NCBI RefSeq assembly: GCF_000518645.1
Contig: NZ_JADZ01000017.1
Span: forward strand, 62,001-126,000
Source: Curvibacter gracilis ATCC BAA-807
Lineage (GTDB): Bacteria > Pseudomonadota > Gammaproteobacteria > Burkholderiales > Burkholderiaceae_C
Length of the DNA stretch: 64,000 nucleotides
Reading direction: 5' to 3'
Below the pieces are notes generated by a model that was not told where the DNA came from, did not search any database, and worked only from the letters and a program-made list of their open reading frames with translations. This document shows positions 9,446 through 17,286 of the stretch, piece by piece. The stretch's first letter is position 1. Each line of letters opens with the position of its first letter. Made by a program: the position numbers and the translations under genes.

Positions 9446-10638
9446 GCACCCCCAGCTGGACGCTGTCCACACGCGCCCAAAAGATGAATCCCTCGGCCAT
9501 CCGTGAAATCCTGAAGGTCACGGAAAAGCCCGGCATCATCAGCTTTGCGGGTGGGCTGCCGTCGCCCAAGACCTTCCCGATCGAAGCCTTTGCCGCCGCC
9601 AGCGCCAAGGTCTTGCGCGAAGATGGCGCCGCCGCGCTGCAATACGCCTCCAGCGAAGGCCTGCCCGTGCTGCGCCAGTTCATCGCCGACCACCTGCCCT
9701 GGAACGTCGACCCCGACCAGGTGCTGATCACCACCGGCAGCCAGCAGGGCCTGGACCTGGTGGCCAAGATCCTGATCGACACCGGCAGCCGCATCCTGGT
9801 CGAAACCCCCACCTACCTGGGGGCATTGCAGGCCTTCACGCCCATGGAGCCCCGGGTGGCCAACGTGGCCTGTGACGAGCAAGGCCCCGACCCGGAAGAC
9901 CTGGCCCGCCAGGCCCTCGGTGACGGCAGCGCAGCCGACCGCGCCCGCTTCGTCTACCTGCTGCCCAACTTCCAGAACCCCACTGGCCGCACCATGACCG
10001 AAGAGCGCCGCGCCGCCCTGGCCGCCAAGGCCGCCGAGATCGGCCTGCCCATCGTCGAGGACAACCCCTACGGCGACCTGTGGTTCGACGCCCCGCCGGC
10101 CCTGCCCCTGGCGGCCCGCAACCCCGAGAACACCATCTACCTGGGCTCGTTCTCCAAGGTGCTGGCCCCGGGCCTGCGCCTGGGCTACATCGTGGCGCCC
10201 AAGGCCATCTACCCCAAGCTGCTGCAGGCCAAGCAGGCGGCCGACCTGCACACGCCCACCTTCAACCAGCGCATGGTGGCCGAGGTGATCAAGGACGGCT
10301 TCCTGGACACCCACGTGCCCAAGATCCGCGCCCTCTACAAGGCCCAGTGCGAAGCCATGCTGGCCGCCCTGGACCGCGAGTTCGCCGGCCTGGGCGTGCA
10401 GTGGAACCGCCCGGTGGGTGGCATGTTCCTGTGGTTGCGCCTGCCCGAAGGGCTGGACAGCGTGAAGCTGCTGCCCCTGGCGGTGGAGAACAACGTGGCC
10501 TTCGTGCCCGGCGCCCCTTTCTATGCCGACCACGGCGACCCGCGCACGATGCGACTGTCCTTCGTGACCGCCAGCGTCGAGCAGATCAACATCGGCGTCG
10601 CTGCCCTCGCCAAGACCCTGCGCCAGGCGCTGGGCTGA
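9442..10638 (+). CDS. Fold-type I PLP-dependent aminotransferase (LysN/2-aminoadipate-type)
   Basis: A 398-residue cytosolic class I/II aminotransferase. It shows the N-terminal ISFAGGLPSPKTFP segment, TTGSQQGLDLVAKIL, the NFQNPTGRTM motif, and the PLP lysine K239 in GSFSKVLAPGLRLGY, with a C-terminal arginine motif PRTMRLSFVT for substrate carboxylate binding. This pattern fits the LysN/Kat-like subgroup that acts on 2-aminoadipate, aromatic or branched-chain amino acids. A ribosome site (AAAGGAAA) sits about 6 bases before the ATG, which overlaps the EamA stop. It is a second aminotransferase-fold protein next to the MocR regulator; both may recognise the same amino acid, which is inference. 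Confidence 0.9.
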   Translation: MSTPSWTLSTRAQKMNPSAIREILKVTEKPGIISFAGGLPSPKTFPIEAFAAASAKVLREDGAAALQYASSEGLPVLRQFIADHLPWNVDPDQVLITTGSQQGLDLVAKILIDTGSRILVETPTYLGALQAFTPMEPRVANVACDEQGPDPEDLARQALGDGSAADRARFVYLLPNFQNPTGRTMTEERRAALAAKAAEIGLPIVEDNPYGDLWFDAPPALPLAARNPENTIYLGSFSKVLAPGLRLGYIVAPKAIYPKLLQAKQAADLHTPTFNQRMVAEVIKDGFLDTHVPKIRALYKAQCEAMLAALDREFAGLGVQWNRPVGGMFLWLRLPEGLDSVKLLPLAVENNVAFVPGAPFYADHGDPRTMRLSFVTASVEQINIGVAALAKTLRQALG

Positions 10639-10650
10639 CGCGACCACCTG

Positions 10651-10680
10651 GCCTCGGGGATGAAGCCCCTGCCCCGAGGC
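10651..10680. other. Intercistronic hairpin
   Basis: GCCTCGGGG at 10651-10659 pairs perfectly with CCCCGAGGC at 10672-10680 around a 12-base loop. There is no U-run after it on the coding strand, so it is not a classic terminator. It separates the coupled exporter/aminotransferase genes from the PhzF-like gene and may stabilise or partition the transcript. Confidence 0.55.
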
Positions 10681-10716
10681 AGGCACCTTCTCACCCCAAG
10701 AATCCCCGAGTGCCCC

Positions 10717-11673
10717 ATGAGTCAACGCCCTTTCCAACAAGTCGACGTCTTCACCCAAACCGCCGGTTACGGCAACCCGCTGGCCGTGGTGCTGGATGCC
10801 AGCGGCCTGGACGACGAAGCCATGCAGCGTTTTGCGCGCTGGACCAATCTGTCCGAGACCACCTTTCTGCTGCCCCCCACCGAGGCGGGCCGCGCCCAGG
10901 GGGCCGACTACCAGGTGCGCATCTTCACCCCCGGCGGTGAACTGCCCTTTGCCGGCCACCCCACGCTGGGCAGCTGCCACGCCTGGCTGCGCGCGGGCGG
11001 CCAGCCGCGCTCGGCGGCCCACGTGGTGCAGGAATGCCGCGTCGGCCTGGTGCGCATCCGGCGCGAAGGCAGCGGCGCCGAGCAGCGCCTGGCCTTTGCC
11101 GCCCCCACGCTGCGCCGCAGCGACCCCAGCCCCACCGTGCTGTCGCAAGTGGCCAAGGCCCTGGGCCTGAAGCCCCAGCAGGTGCTGGCGGCCCAGGTGC
11201 TGGACAACGGCCCGGTCTGGATGGGCCTGTTGCTGGACCACCCGCAGACCGTGCTGGGCCTGCAACCCGACCACCTCGAACTCAAGGCCCTGGGCCAGAA
11301 GGTGGGGGTGGTGGCCATCGACCACCCCGAGGTGCGCACCGGCCTGATCGCCCGCTCCAACCGCGAAGCCCGGGCCTTCGGCGCCACCCCGCGCAGCAGC
11401 CCGGCCCCCGCCGGTGACGCCACCGCGCCCACGCTGGAAGTGCGTGCCTTTGCCGCCCCCATCGGCATCCTGGAAGACCCCGTCACCGGCAGCCTGAACG
11501 CCAGCCTGGCCCAGTGGCTGATCGCCGACGGCCATGCCCCGCGCCACTACGTGGCCGCCCAGGGCACCTGCCTGGACCGCGCCGGGCGGGTGCACATCGA
11601 CTGCGACGACCAGCAACAGGTCTGGGTCGGTGGTGCCAGCGTGAGCTGCATCGAAGGCACGGTGGACCTGTGA
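10717..11673 (+). CDS. PhzF-family isomerase/epimerase-like protein
   Basis: A 318-residue PhzF/YddE-type protein of two similar alpha/beta halves related to diaminopimelate epimerase. The N-terminal half shows FTQTAGYGNPLAVVLDA, the catalytic-glutamate motif NLSETTFLLPP (E47), and FTPGGELPFAGHPTLGS; the second half has GILEDPVTGSLNASLAQWL. PhzF catalyses an isomerisation in phenazine synthesis, but most homologues have unknown substrates and no other phenazine gene is present here. I chose the ATG at 10717, giving the usual N-terminus; an earlier in-frame start would run through the hairpin. Its stop overlaps the GTG of the next gene. Confidence 0.85.
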   Translation: MSQRPFQQVDVFTQTAGYGNPLAVVLDASGLDDEAMQRFARWTNLSETTFLLPPTEAGRAQGADYQVRIFTPGGELPFAGHPTLGSCHAWLRAGGQPRSAAHVVQECRVGLVRIRREGSGAEQRLAFAAPTLRRSDPSPTVLSQVAKALGLKPQQVLAAQVLDNGPVWMGLLLDHPQTVLGLQPDHLELKALGQKVGVVAIDHPEVRTGLIARSNREARAFGATPRSSPAPAGDATAPTLEVRAFAAPIGILEDPVTGSLNASLAQWLIADGHAPRHYVAAQGTCLDRAGRVHIDCDDQQQVWVGGASVSCIEGTVDL

Positions 11674-12653
11674 GCACCGCCCTGCACCCCACCGGGTTGC
11701 CCAGCCTGGCCGACATCGAAGCGGCCGCCGAGGTCGTGTACCGCGCCTTCCCCGCCACGCCCCAATACCAGTGGGGCCTGCTGAGCGAGCGCCTGGGCAC
11801 CTCTTGCTGGCTCAAGCACGAGAACCACACGCCGGTGGGCGCCTTCAAGATCCGTGGCGGCCTGACCTATTTCGACCAGCTCGCCCGGCGCGGCGAACTG
11901 CCGCACGAGGTGATCAGCGCCACCCGGGGCAACCACGGGCAGAGCATCGGCTGGGCCGCCCGCGCCCATGGCGTGCCCTGCACCATCGTCGTGCCGCATG
12001 GCAACTCGACCGAAAAGAACGCCGCCATGCGCTGCCTGGGGGTGAACCTGATCGAGCACGGTGACGACTTCCAGGCAGCGCGCGAACACGCCATCGCCCT
12101 GGCGCAAACCCGCGGGGCCCACATGGTGCCCAGCTTCCACCCCGATCTGCTGCGCGGCGTCAGCACCTACTGGTGGGAGTTCTTGCGCGCCGTGCCCGCG
12201 CTGGACGTGGTCTATGTGCCCATCGGCCAGGGCTCGGGCGCCTGCTCGGCCATCGCCGCCAAACAGGCGCTGGGCCACCGCGTGCGCATCGTCGGTGTGG
12301 TGAGCGCCCACGCCACCACCTATGCCGACTCGCTGGCGGCCGGCCGGGTGGTCGAAGCCCCGGTCAGCACCGTGCTGGCCGACGGCATGGCCTGCCGCGT
12401 GGCCGATGCCGCCGCCCTGGCCGTGCTGGGCCCCGGCCTGGACCACCTGGTGCAGGTCACGGATGCCGAAGTGGCCCAGGCCATGCGGGCCCTGTTCACC
12501 GACACCCACAACGTGGCCGAAGGCGCCGGCGCCGCCGCCCTGGCCGCTGCCCTGCAAGAACGCAGCACCCTGCGCGGCCAGACCGTGGGCCTGGCCCTGT
12601 CGGGAGGCAATGTCGATGCCGGTGTGATGGCTGGGGTGTTGGGCAGCGCTTGA
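11670..12653 (+). CDS. Serine/threonine dehydratase-like PLP enzyme
   Basis: A 327-residue fold-type II PLP enzyme. The Schiff-base lysine K60 lies in TPVGAFKIRGG, the asparagine-loop motif in SATRGNHGQSIG, the phosphate-binding region around GQGSGACSA, and the C-terminal cofactor motif in LALSGGNVDAG. It lacks a C-terminal ACT regulatory domain, so it resembles catabolic threonine dehydratases, serine racemases or hydroxyaspartate ammonia-lyases rather than biosynthetic IlvA. GTG overlaps the PhzF-like gene stop (GTGA). Together with the aminotransferase and exporters it suggests a route that breaks down or detoxifies a hydroxy- or amino acid; the exact substrate is open. Confidence 0.86.
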   Translation: MSTALHPTGLPSLADIEAAAEVVYRAFPATPQYQWGLLSERLGTSCWLKHENHTPVGAFKIRGGLTYFDQLARRGELPHEVISATRGNHGQSIGWAARAHGVPCTIVVPHGNSTEKNAAMRCLGVNLIEHGDDFQAAREHAIALAQTRGAHMVPSFHPDLLRGVSTYWWEFLRAVPALDVVYVPIGQGSGACSAIAAKQALGHRVRIVGVVSAHATTYADSLAAGRVVEAPVSTVLADGMACRVADAAALAVLGPGLDHLVQVTDAEVAQAMRALFTDTHNVAEGAGAAALAAALQERSTLRGQTVGLALSGGNVDAGVMAGVLGSA

Positions 12654-12744
12654 GACCAGCGCCAGTCACGCCGAGTCAGCCGGAGATCGGCCCGCCAAGG
12701 GCCACCTCCCGAATAGGGGCTTTGGCCATGTTGCAGTGCTGGGC

Positions 12745-13255
12745 ATGTCACAACGGCCCATCCATTTGCCACAGGAACGCAGGATCGCCCCCTCCAAACT
12801 GACCGGGTACCTGCTCCACCCCAGCAACAGCCAGGGCAAAGCGGCCTTCTTCCAGCGGATGGGCTTCAGTCTGGAAAACTGGCCTGCACTGCAGCAGGCC
12901 TTGTTGATGCATGCCGAATCAGCCACCCTGATCGGCGTGCTTGCCGGGCACAAGGGCCTGCTAACCCTGATTTCACCGGTGCGAACCTTCGGGTTGGAGC
13001 CCAAAAGGCCGATCGCGGCGTTGCCAATCCTCGCTGGGTCACCGACCCAGCTGCGGTTGGCGCCTTGCGCTAGGCCTTTTGGACCTCCAACGCATCCGGT
13101 GAAATCAGGGTTAACAGGCCCTATGGGAACGCTACATTCTCAGCGGTCCACTGCTGACGCCCATCGGACGTGTGCCGCCCCCCTTGCTGACCGCCGTCTG
13201 GATGCGTGAACACAGCCAGCACTGGGCCAAACTCATCACGGCTTACCCCAGCTAA
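12745..13255 (+). pseudogene. DUF6883-type gene split by a hairpin element
   Basis: Two pieces of one gene are visible. The first, 12745-12957, encodes about 71 residues with IAPSKLTGYLLHPSNSQGKA and AFFQRMGFSLENW. The second, from about 13118 to the TAA at 13253-13255, continues in another frame with RYILSGPLLTPIGR, then AVWMREHSQHWAKLITAYPS. Joined they give about 115 residues resembling DUF6883 proteins, whose C-terminus normally carries a GPLLTPDGR-like and a TAYP motif. Between them lies an insertion of roughly 163-168 bases that shifts the frame, so the intact product is not made. An 18-base gap separates it from a DUF4926 gene, a frequent neighbour as I recall. The biochemical function of DUF6883 is not known to me. 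Confidence 0.75.
12954..13121. mobile_element. MITE-like palindromic insertion element (~165 bp)
   Basis: The ends are near-perfect inverted repeats of about 30 bases: 12954-12983 and 13091-13121 differ by one substitution and one single-base indel, both reading GGGCCTG[C/T]TAACCCTGAT inward. Inside, TTGGAG..CCAAAAGGCC (12994-13010) pairs with GGCCTTTTGG.CCTCCAA (13073-13090), and CTGGGT at 13034-13039 pairs with ACCCAG at 13045-13050 as the terminal loop. A side hairpin AACC-TTCG-GGTT lies at 12984-12995. The whole element can therefore fold as one long hairpin. It has no open reading frame for a transposase, so any movement would need help in trans. No unambiguous target duplication can be defined because the ends themselves read GGGCC/GGCCC. 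Confidence 0.78.
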
Positions 13256-13273
13256 GCCCAACAGGAGCCATCC

Positions 13274-13495
13274 ATGTTCAAGGAACACAGTCAGGTTGCC
13301 CTGTCCAGCCCACTGCCCCACCTGGGCCTGCCTGCAGGCGCTTTGGGGGTAGTGATCCATGTGCATGGCCAGGGCGTGGCCTACGAGGTGGAGTTCTTCG
13401 ACGCCAGCGAACGCACCCTGGGCGTTGAAACCCTGTCTGCACAACAGTTGAAGGCCACGGCGTTCCCACCTGGGGTGCACCCGGCCCACGCGTAG
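13274..13495 (+). CDS. DUF4926-like small protein
   Basis: A 73-residue protein with the pattern VVIHVHGQGVAYEVEFFDA followed by a TLSAQQLK-type tail, which matches the compact beta-rich DUF4926 family. A good ribosome site (AGGAG, 13262-13266) precedes the ATG. It sits 18 bases after the broken DUF6883 gene, with a terminator just after its stop, so the two form a small independent cassette. Such two-gene cassettes of small proteins are often suspected toxin-antitoxin pairs; here that is inference only. With its partner disrupted, this gene may now be an orphan. Confidence 0.75.
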   Translation: MFKEHSQVALSSPLPHLGLPAGALGVVIHVHGQGVAYEVEFFDASERTLGVETLSAQQLKATAFPPGVHPAHA

Positions 13496-13508
13496 TCCCA
13501 CCCCAGTG

Positions 13509-13530
13509 CCGTCACCCAGGTGACGGTTTT
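13509..13530 (+). terminator. Rho-independent terminator after the DUF4926 gene
   Basis: CCGTCAC (13509-13515), loop CCAG, GTGACGG (13520-13526), then TTTT. It lies 14 bases after the stop codon and closes the two-gene cassette. Confidence 0.75.
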
Positions 13531-13589
13531 CCGACGAATCGGTCGCCGCGGCGACTGTGCGGTCTGAGGGCGCTTGACAGAATCCGCCC

Positions 13590-14258
13590 ATGGGAACCCT
13601 CTACCTTGTGCGCCATGGCCAGGCCTCGTTTGGTGCCGACGATTACGACCGCCTCAGCGAGCTCGGTCACCGCCAGAGCGAACGCCTGGGCGAGTACTTC
13701 AAAGGCAAGGGCCTGGAATTCCAGGCCGTCATCACCGGCACCTTGCGCCGCCACCAGGAAACCTTTGCCGGCATCGCCCGCGGCCTGGACTGGCAGGCCC
13801 AGCCCGTGCTCTGGCCCGGCCTCAACGAGTACGACAGCGAGGCGGTGATCCACGCGATCCACCCCATGCCCCTGCCCAAGCCGGACACGCCCGAGCTCTA
13901 CCGGCACCACTTCCGCCTGCTGCGCGACGGCCTGACGCAATGGATGGCCGGGGTGGTCAGCCCGCGTGGCATGCCCAGCTACAACGACTTCGTGCACGGC
14001 GTGAGCAGTGCCCTGGACCACGTGCGCCAGAACTGCGAGGGCAACGTGCTGCTGGTCTCCAGCGGCGGGCCCATCTCGACCGCGGTGGGCCACATCCTGG
14101 GCACCACACCTGAAGCCACTATCGAGCTCAACCTGCGCATCCGCAACAGTTCGGTGACCGAATTCCACTTCACCCCCAAGCGGCATTCGTTGGTCACCTA
14201 CAACACCCTGCCCCACCTGGACCACCCCGACCACGCCAGCTGGATCACCCACGCCTGA
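13590..14258 (+). CDS. Histidine-phosphatase (phosphoglycerate-mutase-like) protein with altered second catalytic motif
   Basis: A 222-residue protein of the histidine phosphatase superfamily. The N-terminal motif LYLVRHGQASFG carries the nucleophile H9 and adjacent arginine, and a second arginine segment TGTLRRHQETF is present. The motif that normally provides the second catalytic histidine (VSHGG) here reads VSSGGPIS, with S158 in place of histidine. The rest of the fold looks intact, so either activity is low, another residue substitutes, or the protein binds rather than hydrolyses phosphate esters. It stands alone between a terminator and a hairpin (14261-14283). Confidence 0.82.
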   Translation: MGTLYLVRHGQASFGADDYDRLSELGHRQSERLGEYFKGKGLEFQAVITGTLRRHQETFAGIARGLDWQAQPVLWPGLNEYDSEAVIHAIHPMPLPKPDTPELYRHHFRLLRDGLTQWMAGVVSPRGMPSYNDFVHGVSSALDHVRQNCEGNVLLVSSGGPISTAVGHILGTTPEATIELNLRIRNSSVTEFHFTPKRHSLVTYNTLPHLDHPDHASWITHA

Positions 14259-14260
14259 GC

Positions 14261-14283
14261 GCGTGTTCGAACGCTGAACACGC
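14261..14283. other. Hairpin after the histidine-phosphatase-like gene
   Basis: GCGTGTTC (14261-14268) pairs with GAACACGC (14276-14283) around a 7-base loop, two bases after the stop. It is followed by C/G rather than T residues, so it may be a weak terminator or a 3'-end stabiliser. Confidence 0.5.
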
Positions 14284-14358
14284 CCCCCGGGTTTGTCCGC
14301 GCTCGGCGGCGGGTTTTTACGGTTGTACGGCGGCAACCGGCCTGTCGATACTGAAAGC

Positions 14359-15375
14359 ATGTTGAGCGCACCTGCCCCCCTCACCCCACTGGCCCCTGAG
14401 CCGTCCGGTGCTTTGCTGCCCGGGGCCTGCGGCGTGGTGCTTCAAGGGGGCAGCAAGACCGCCTTGCAGCAGGGCCACTGGCAGTTGATGGAACAGCTGC
14501 AGCAACTGGGCCTGGCCAGCCTGGTCGATGTTCAATTGCTGCCTGGCGACGCCACCACGGCGCCCGCACTCCAGGTGGCGCTGCAACCCACCCTGATCGA
14601 GCACTGGGCCCCGGGCCATGACACCCGGGCCCTGTCCAGAACCCTGGCGCTGGACACCCGGCACGCCGACGACTTGGCGCGCGAGATCATCGTGGCCTTG
14701 CTGGCCAGCCCGGTGGCCTTCGTGTTTCCCAGCCATGCCGAATGGGCGGCCGCCGTGCGGGTGCGCCAGGCCATCGTGCAGGCGGCACGCGACACCCGAC
14801 TCCACCCCGACCCAGCCGGGCCGCGCCATCCCGCCGAGGATTGGCTGCTGCAGCCGGGTCGCCCCCCTCTGCTGCGCCCCGAGCGCCCCTTGACGGCCGC
14901 CCTGCAGGCCCTGCTGCAGCCCGCCCAGGGCCCGGGGTTTGCGCTGTCACCCTACCGCGCCTCGGAGTACGTGCTGCTGCTGGGCCTGGCCGAAGAGACC
15001 CGGCGCCACCACCCGGCGCTGTACGGCCGCCTGCAGACCCGCTTCCAGCACCGCCCGGTGCGTGACTGCGAATTCCACCAGGCGCTGATGCGCCAGATCG
15101 GCAGCCCGCACGCCCCCTTGCCCAGCGGCTTTGCGGTGCCCGGTGACCGGGTCTGGCTGCGCCCGCCGCCCGACCCGAGGGCAACGGACACGGACCGGCC
15201 CATGGGCGGGCGCTGGGCCATCTACCTGGGGCAGGGGCATTACCGTGAGTTTGAATTGCCGCTCAAACTCAGCGAGCAGCGCCCCTGGCACAGCCCGGAG
15301 CACACCGCCCACTGGCAACCCATGCGCGAGTTTCCGCGCCTGCTGTGCCCGGGCAGCAGCGACATCACGCTCTGA
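14359..15375 (+). CDS. Uncharacterised protein upstream of the sigma54 activator
   Basis: A 338-residue protein that I do not recognise. It has no clear signal peptide or membrane helix and is rich in Leu, Ala, Pro and Arg. The middle includes SPVAFVFPSHAEWAAAVRVR, and the C-terminal third has GRWAIYLGQGHYREFELPL, suggesting an alpha/beta soluble fold. The chosen ATG (14359) avoids the upstream hairpin; a longer TTG start is less likely. The stop is 46 bases before the activator gene on the same strand, so co-transcription with it is plausible. Confidence 0.6.
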   Translation: MLSAPAPLTPLAPEPSGALLPGACGVVLQGGSKTALQQGHWQLMEQLQQLGLASLVDVQLLPGDATTAPALQVALQPTLIEHWAPGHDTRALSRTLALDTRHADDLAREIIVALLASPVAFVFPSHAEWAAAVRVRQAIVQAARDTRLHPDPAGPRHPAEDWLLQPGRPPLLRPERPLTAALQALLQPAQGPGFALSPYRASEYVLLLGLAEETRRHHPALYGRLQTRFQHRPVRDCEFHQALMRQIGSPHAPLPSGFAVPGDRVWLRPPPDPRATDTDRPMGGRWAIYLGQGHYREFELPLKLSEQRPWHSPEHTAHWQPMREFPRLLCPGSSDITL

Positions 15376-15421
15376 GCCCACCCGCCGGCCTTGAACCTCT
15401 GCGGGCTGGCACGGCAACTGC

Positions 15422-17065
15422 ATGGCGACGGGCATGGCCCAGCCCCCGAAACCGATCCCTCCTTCCAGCCGGGCAACGGCCACCGACTGGCACGCCCAGG
15501 AACTGCTGCTGATGCACGAGGTGATGCGCCTGGTGGGCCGCAGCCTCAGCCCCGAGACCGTGCTGCGCGAGATGCTGCACCTGATGAGCGAGCTGCTGGG
15601 CCTGAACCGGGGCCGCATCGTGCTGCGCGAGCCTGAATCGACTCAGGCCAGCATCCAGCATGCCTACGGCCTGACAGCCGCCGAATGTCAGCGCGGCCAG
15701 TATGCGCTGGGCGAAGGCATCACCGGGCGGGTGCTGGCCAGCGGGCAAGCGGCCATCGTGCAGGACATCGACCATGAGCCCTTGTTCCTGTTCCGCTCGG
15801 TGCAACGCGCCGACCTGCCCCCCGAAACCGTGGCCTTCATCGCCTTGCCGATCACGGCCAACGGCCAGACCCTGGGCGTGCTGGCCTGCCACCGACTCCG
15901 CAGCCGCCAGCGCCACCTGAACGACGACCTGGCGCTGTTGCGCGTGCTGGCCACCCTGGCCGGGCAGTTGCTGCAGTTGCAGCAACTGGTGAGCGAACAG
16001 ACGCGCCAGCTCGAAGCCCGCAACACCCAGCTGGCGCGTGCCCTGCAAACCCAGGCGGCACGCTACGGCCTGATCGGCAGCTCACCCGCCTTGCTGCAGG
16101 CGCTGGGTGAGCTTGAGCAGGTCTCGCAGGCCAGCGTGAGCGTGCTGCTGCTGGGTGAATCGGGCACCGGCAAGGAACTGTTCGCCCGCGCCGTGCACCT
16201 GGCCAGCGGGCGGCGCGACCAGCCCTTCATCAAGGTGAACTGCGCCGCCATTCCCGAGACGCTGTTCGAATCCGAGCTGTTCGGACACGAGAAAGGCGCC
16301 TTCACCGGCGCCGTGGCGGCGCGCCCGGGCTGGTTCGAGCAGGCCGATGGCGGCACCCTGTTCCTGGACGAGGTGGGCGAGCTGCCCCTGGGCCTGCAAT
16401 CCAAACTGCTGCGCACGCTGCAGGAGGGCACCCTGGTGCGCCTGGGGGGACGGCGCGAACAGCGGGTGGACGTGCGCCTGGTGGCCGCCACCCACCGCGA
16501 CCTGTCGGCGGACGTGCAGGCGGGCCGCTTCCGCCAGGATCTGTATTACCGGCTCAATGTGATCCCGATCCGCTTGCCCTCGTTGCGCGAGCGGCGCGAA
16601 GACATCCAGGCCCTGGCCCTGCATTTCGTGAGCCGCGCCAACCAGGCCCACCAGCGCAACGTGAACCTCACGCCCGAGGCGCTGCAAGCCCTGGCGCAAC
16701 AAGACTGGCCCGGCAACATCCGCGAGCTGGGCAATTTCATCGAACGCCTGGTGCTGTTGAGCGGACACAGCTCGGTGACCCAGGCCCAGTTGCTGCGCCT
16801 GCTGCGCCAAAGCCAGAGCGGGGCCCAGGCCGACAACACCCCCGCCCCCGCCCTCGCCCCGGCACGGGCCTGGCCCGGCAGGCCGGCAGACGATGCCGCG
16901 CCCGCTCCGCTGGTGCGCGACTACCAGAGCACCCACGCCCACCCGGTGGCCCAGTTGCAGGAGGCCTTGCAGCGGCACCACGGCAACCAGTCGCGCGCGG
17001 CCCAAAGCCTGGGCCTGACCCTGCGCCAGTTTGCCTACCGCCTGCGCAAGGCCGGCTTGCGCTGA
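15422..17065 (+). CDS. Sigma54-dependent transcriptional activator (GAF-AAA+-Fis; NorR/NifA-like)
   Basis: A 547-residue bacterial enhancer-binding protein. An N-terminal GAF domain (about residues 30-185) is the likely sensor. The AAA+ domain has Walker A GESGTGKE (about 243-250), the sigma54-contacting GAFTGA loop (about 291-296), Walker [14 protein letters not shown] and the arginine-finger region. A C-terminal Fis-type helix-turn-helix ([21 protein letters not shown]) binds DNA. The overall layout is that of NorR, which senses nitric oxide through a GAF-bound iron, but no nitric oxide reductase gene is next door. Downstream lie three GTCGAC boxes and a perfect sigma54 promoter, so this protein very probably drives the next three genes. 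Confidence 0.92.
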   Translation: MATGMAQPPKPIPPSSRATATDWHAQELLLMHEVMRLVGRSLSPETVLREMLHLMSELLGLNRGRIVLREPESTQASIQHAYGLTAAECQRGQYALGEGITGRVLASGQAAIVQDIDHEPLFLFRSVQRADLPPETVAFIALPITANGQTLGVLACHRLRSRQRHLNDDLALLRVLATLAGQLLQLQQLVSEQTRQLEARNTQLARALQTQAARYGLIGSSPALLQALGELEQVSQASVSVLLLGESGTGKELFARAVHLASGRRDQPFIKVNCAAIPETLFESELFGHEKGAFTGAVAARPGWFEQADGGTLFLDEVGELPLGLQSKLLRTLQEGTLVRLGGRREQRVDVRLVAATHRDLSADVQAGRFRQDLYYRLNVIPIRLPSLRERREDIQALALHFVSRANQAHQRNVNLTPEALQALAQQDWPGNIRELGNFIERLVLLSGHSSVTQAQLLRLLRQSQSGAQADNTPAPALAPARAWPGRPADDAAPAPLVRDYQSTHAHPVAQLQEALQRHHGNQSRAAQSLGLTLRQFAYRLRKAGLR

Positions 17066-17071
17066 ACCAGG

Positions 17072-17099
17072 GTCGACAAATTGTCGACATTAGGTCGAC
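17072..17099 (+). promoter_or_regulatory. Putative enhancer: three GTCGAC boxes at 11-bp steps
   Basis: GTCGAC occurs at 17072-17077, 17083-17088 and 17094-17099, each 11 bases after the previous one, so all face the same side of the helix. The array begins 6 bases after the activator stop and ends about 110 bases before the sigma54 promoter, the usual distance for an upstream activator sequence. Because each box is itself palindromic, oligomeric binding by the Fis-type domain is plausible. Confidence 0.8.
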
Positions 17100-17210
17100 A
17101 CGGCAGAGATGGAAAACAAGGTTCAGCACCCGCAATTGCTTCTCTATTGATAGCAGGCATTCCAATCTGATCAATCCCCCGAGACGGATCTACCCCTGCC
17201 AGGCCAAGCC

Positions 17211-17226
17211 TGGCACACCGGTTGCA
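17211..17226 (+). promoter_or_regulatory. Sigma54 (-24/-12) promoter
   Basis: TGGCACACCGGTTGCA matches the consensus TGGCAC-N5-TTGC exactly, with the invariant GG (17212-17213) and GC (17224-17225) at the required spacing. Transcription would begin near 17237, about 50 bases before the OsmC-like start. Confidence 0.9.
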
Positions 17227-17286
17227 AAGAAGCAGGCATGCCTGGGCTGTCAGCCCTGCGCTTTCCCCCCACCAAGGACCTGCACC

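Noticed and set aside
9403-11616. 737-codon open frame on the minus strand
   Set aside because: Antisense to the aminotransferase and PhzF-like genes with biased composition and no motifs.
12954-13121. Integron attC site
   Set aside because: The ends read GCTAAC and GTTAACA, which do not fit the RYYYAAC/GTTRRRY cores, and the element splits a gene instead of following one.
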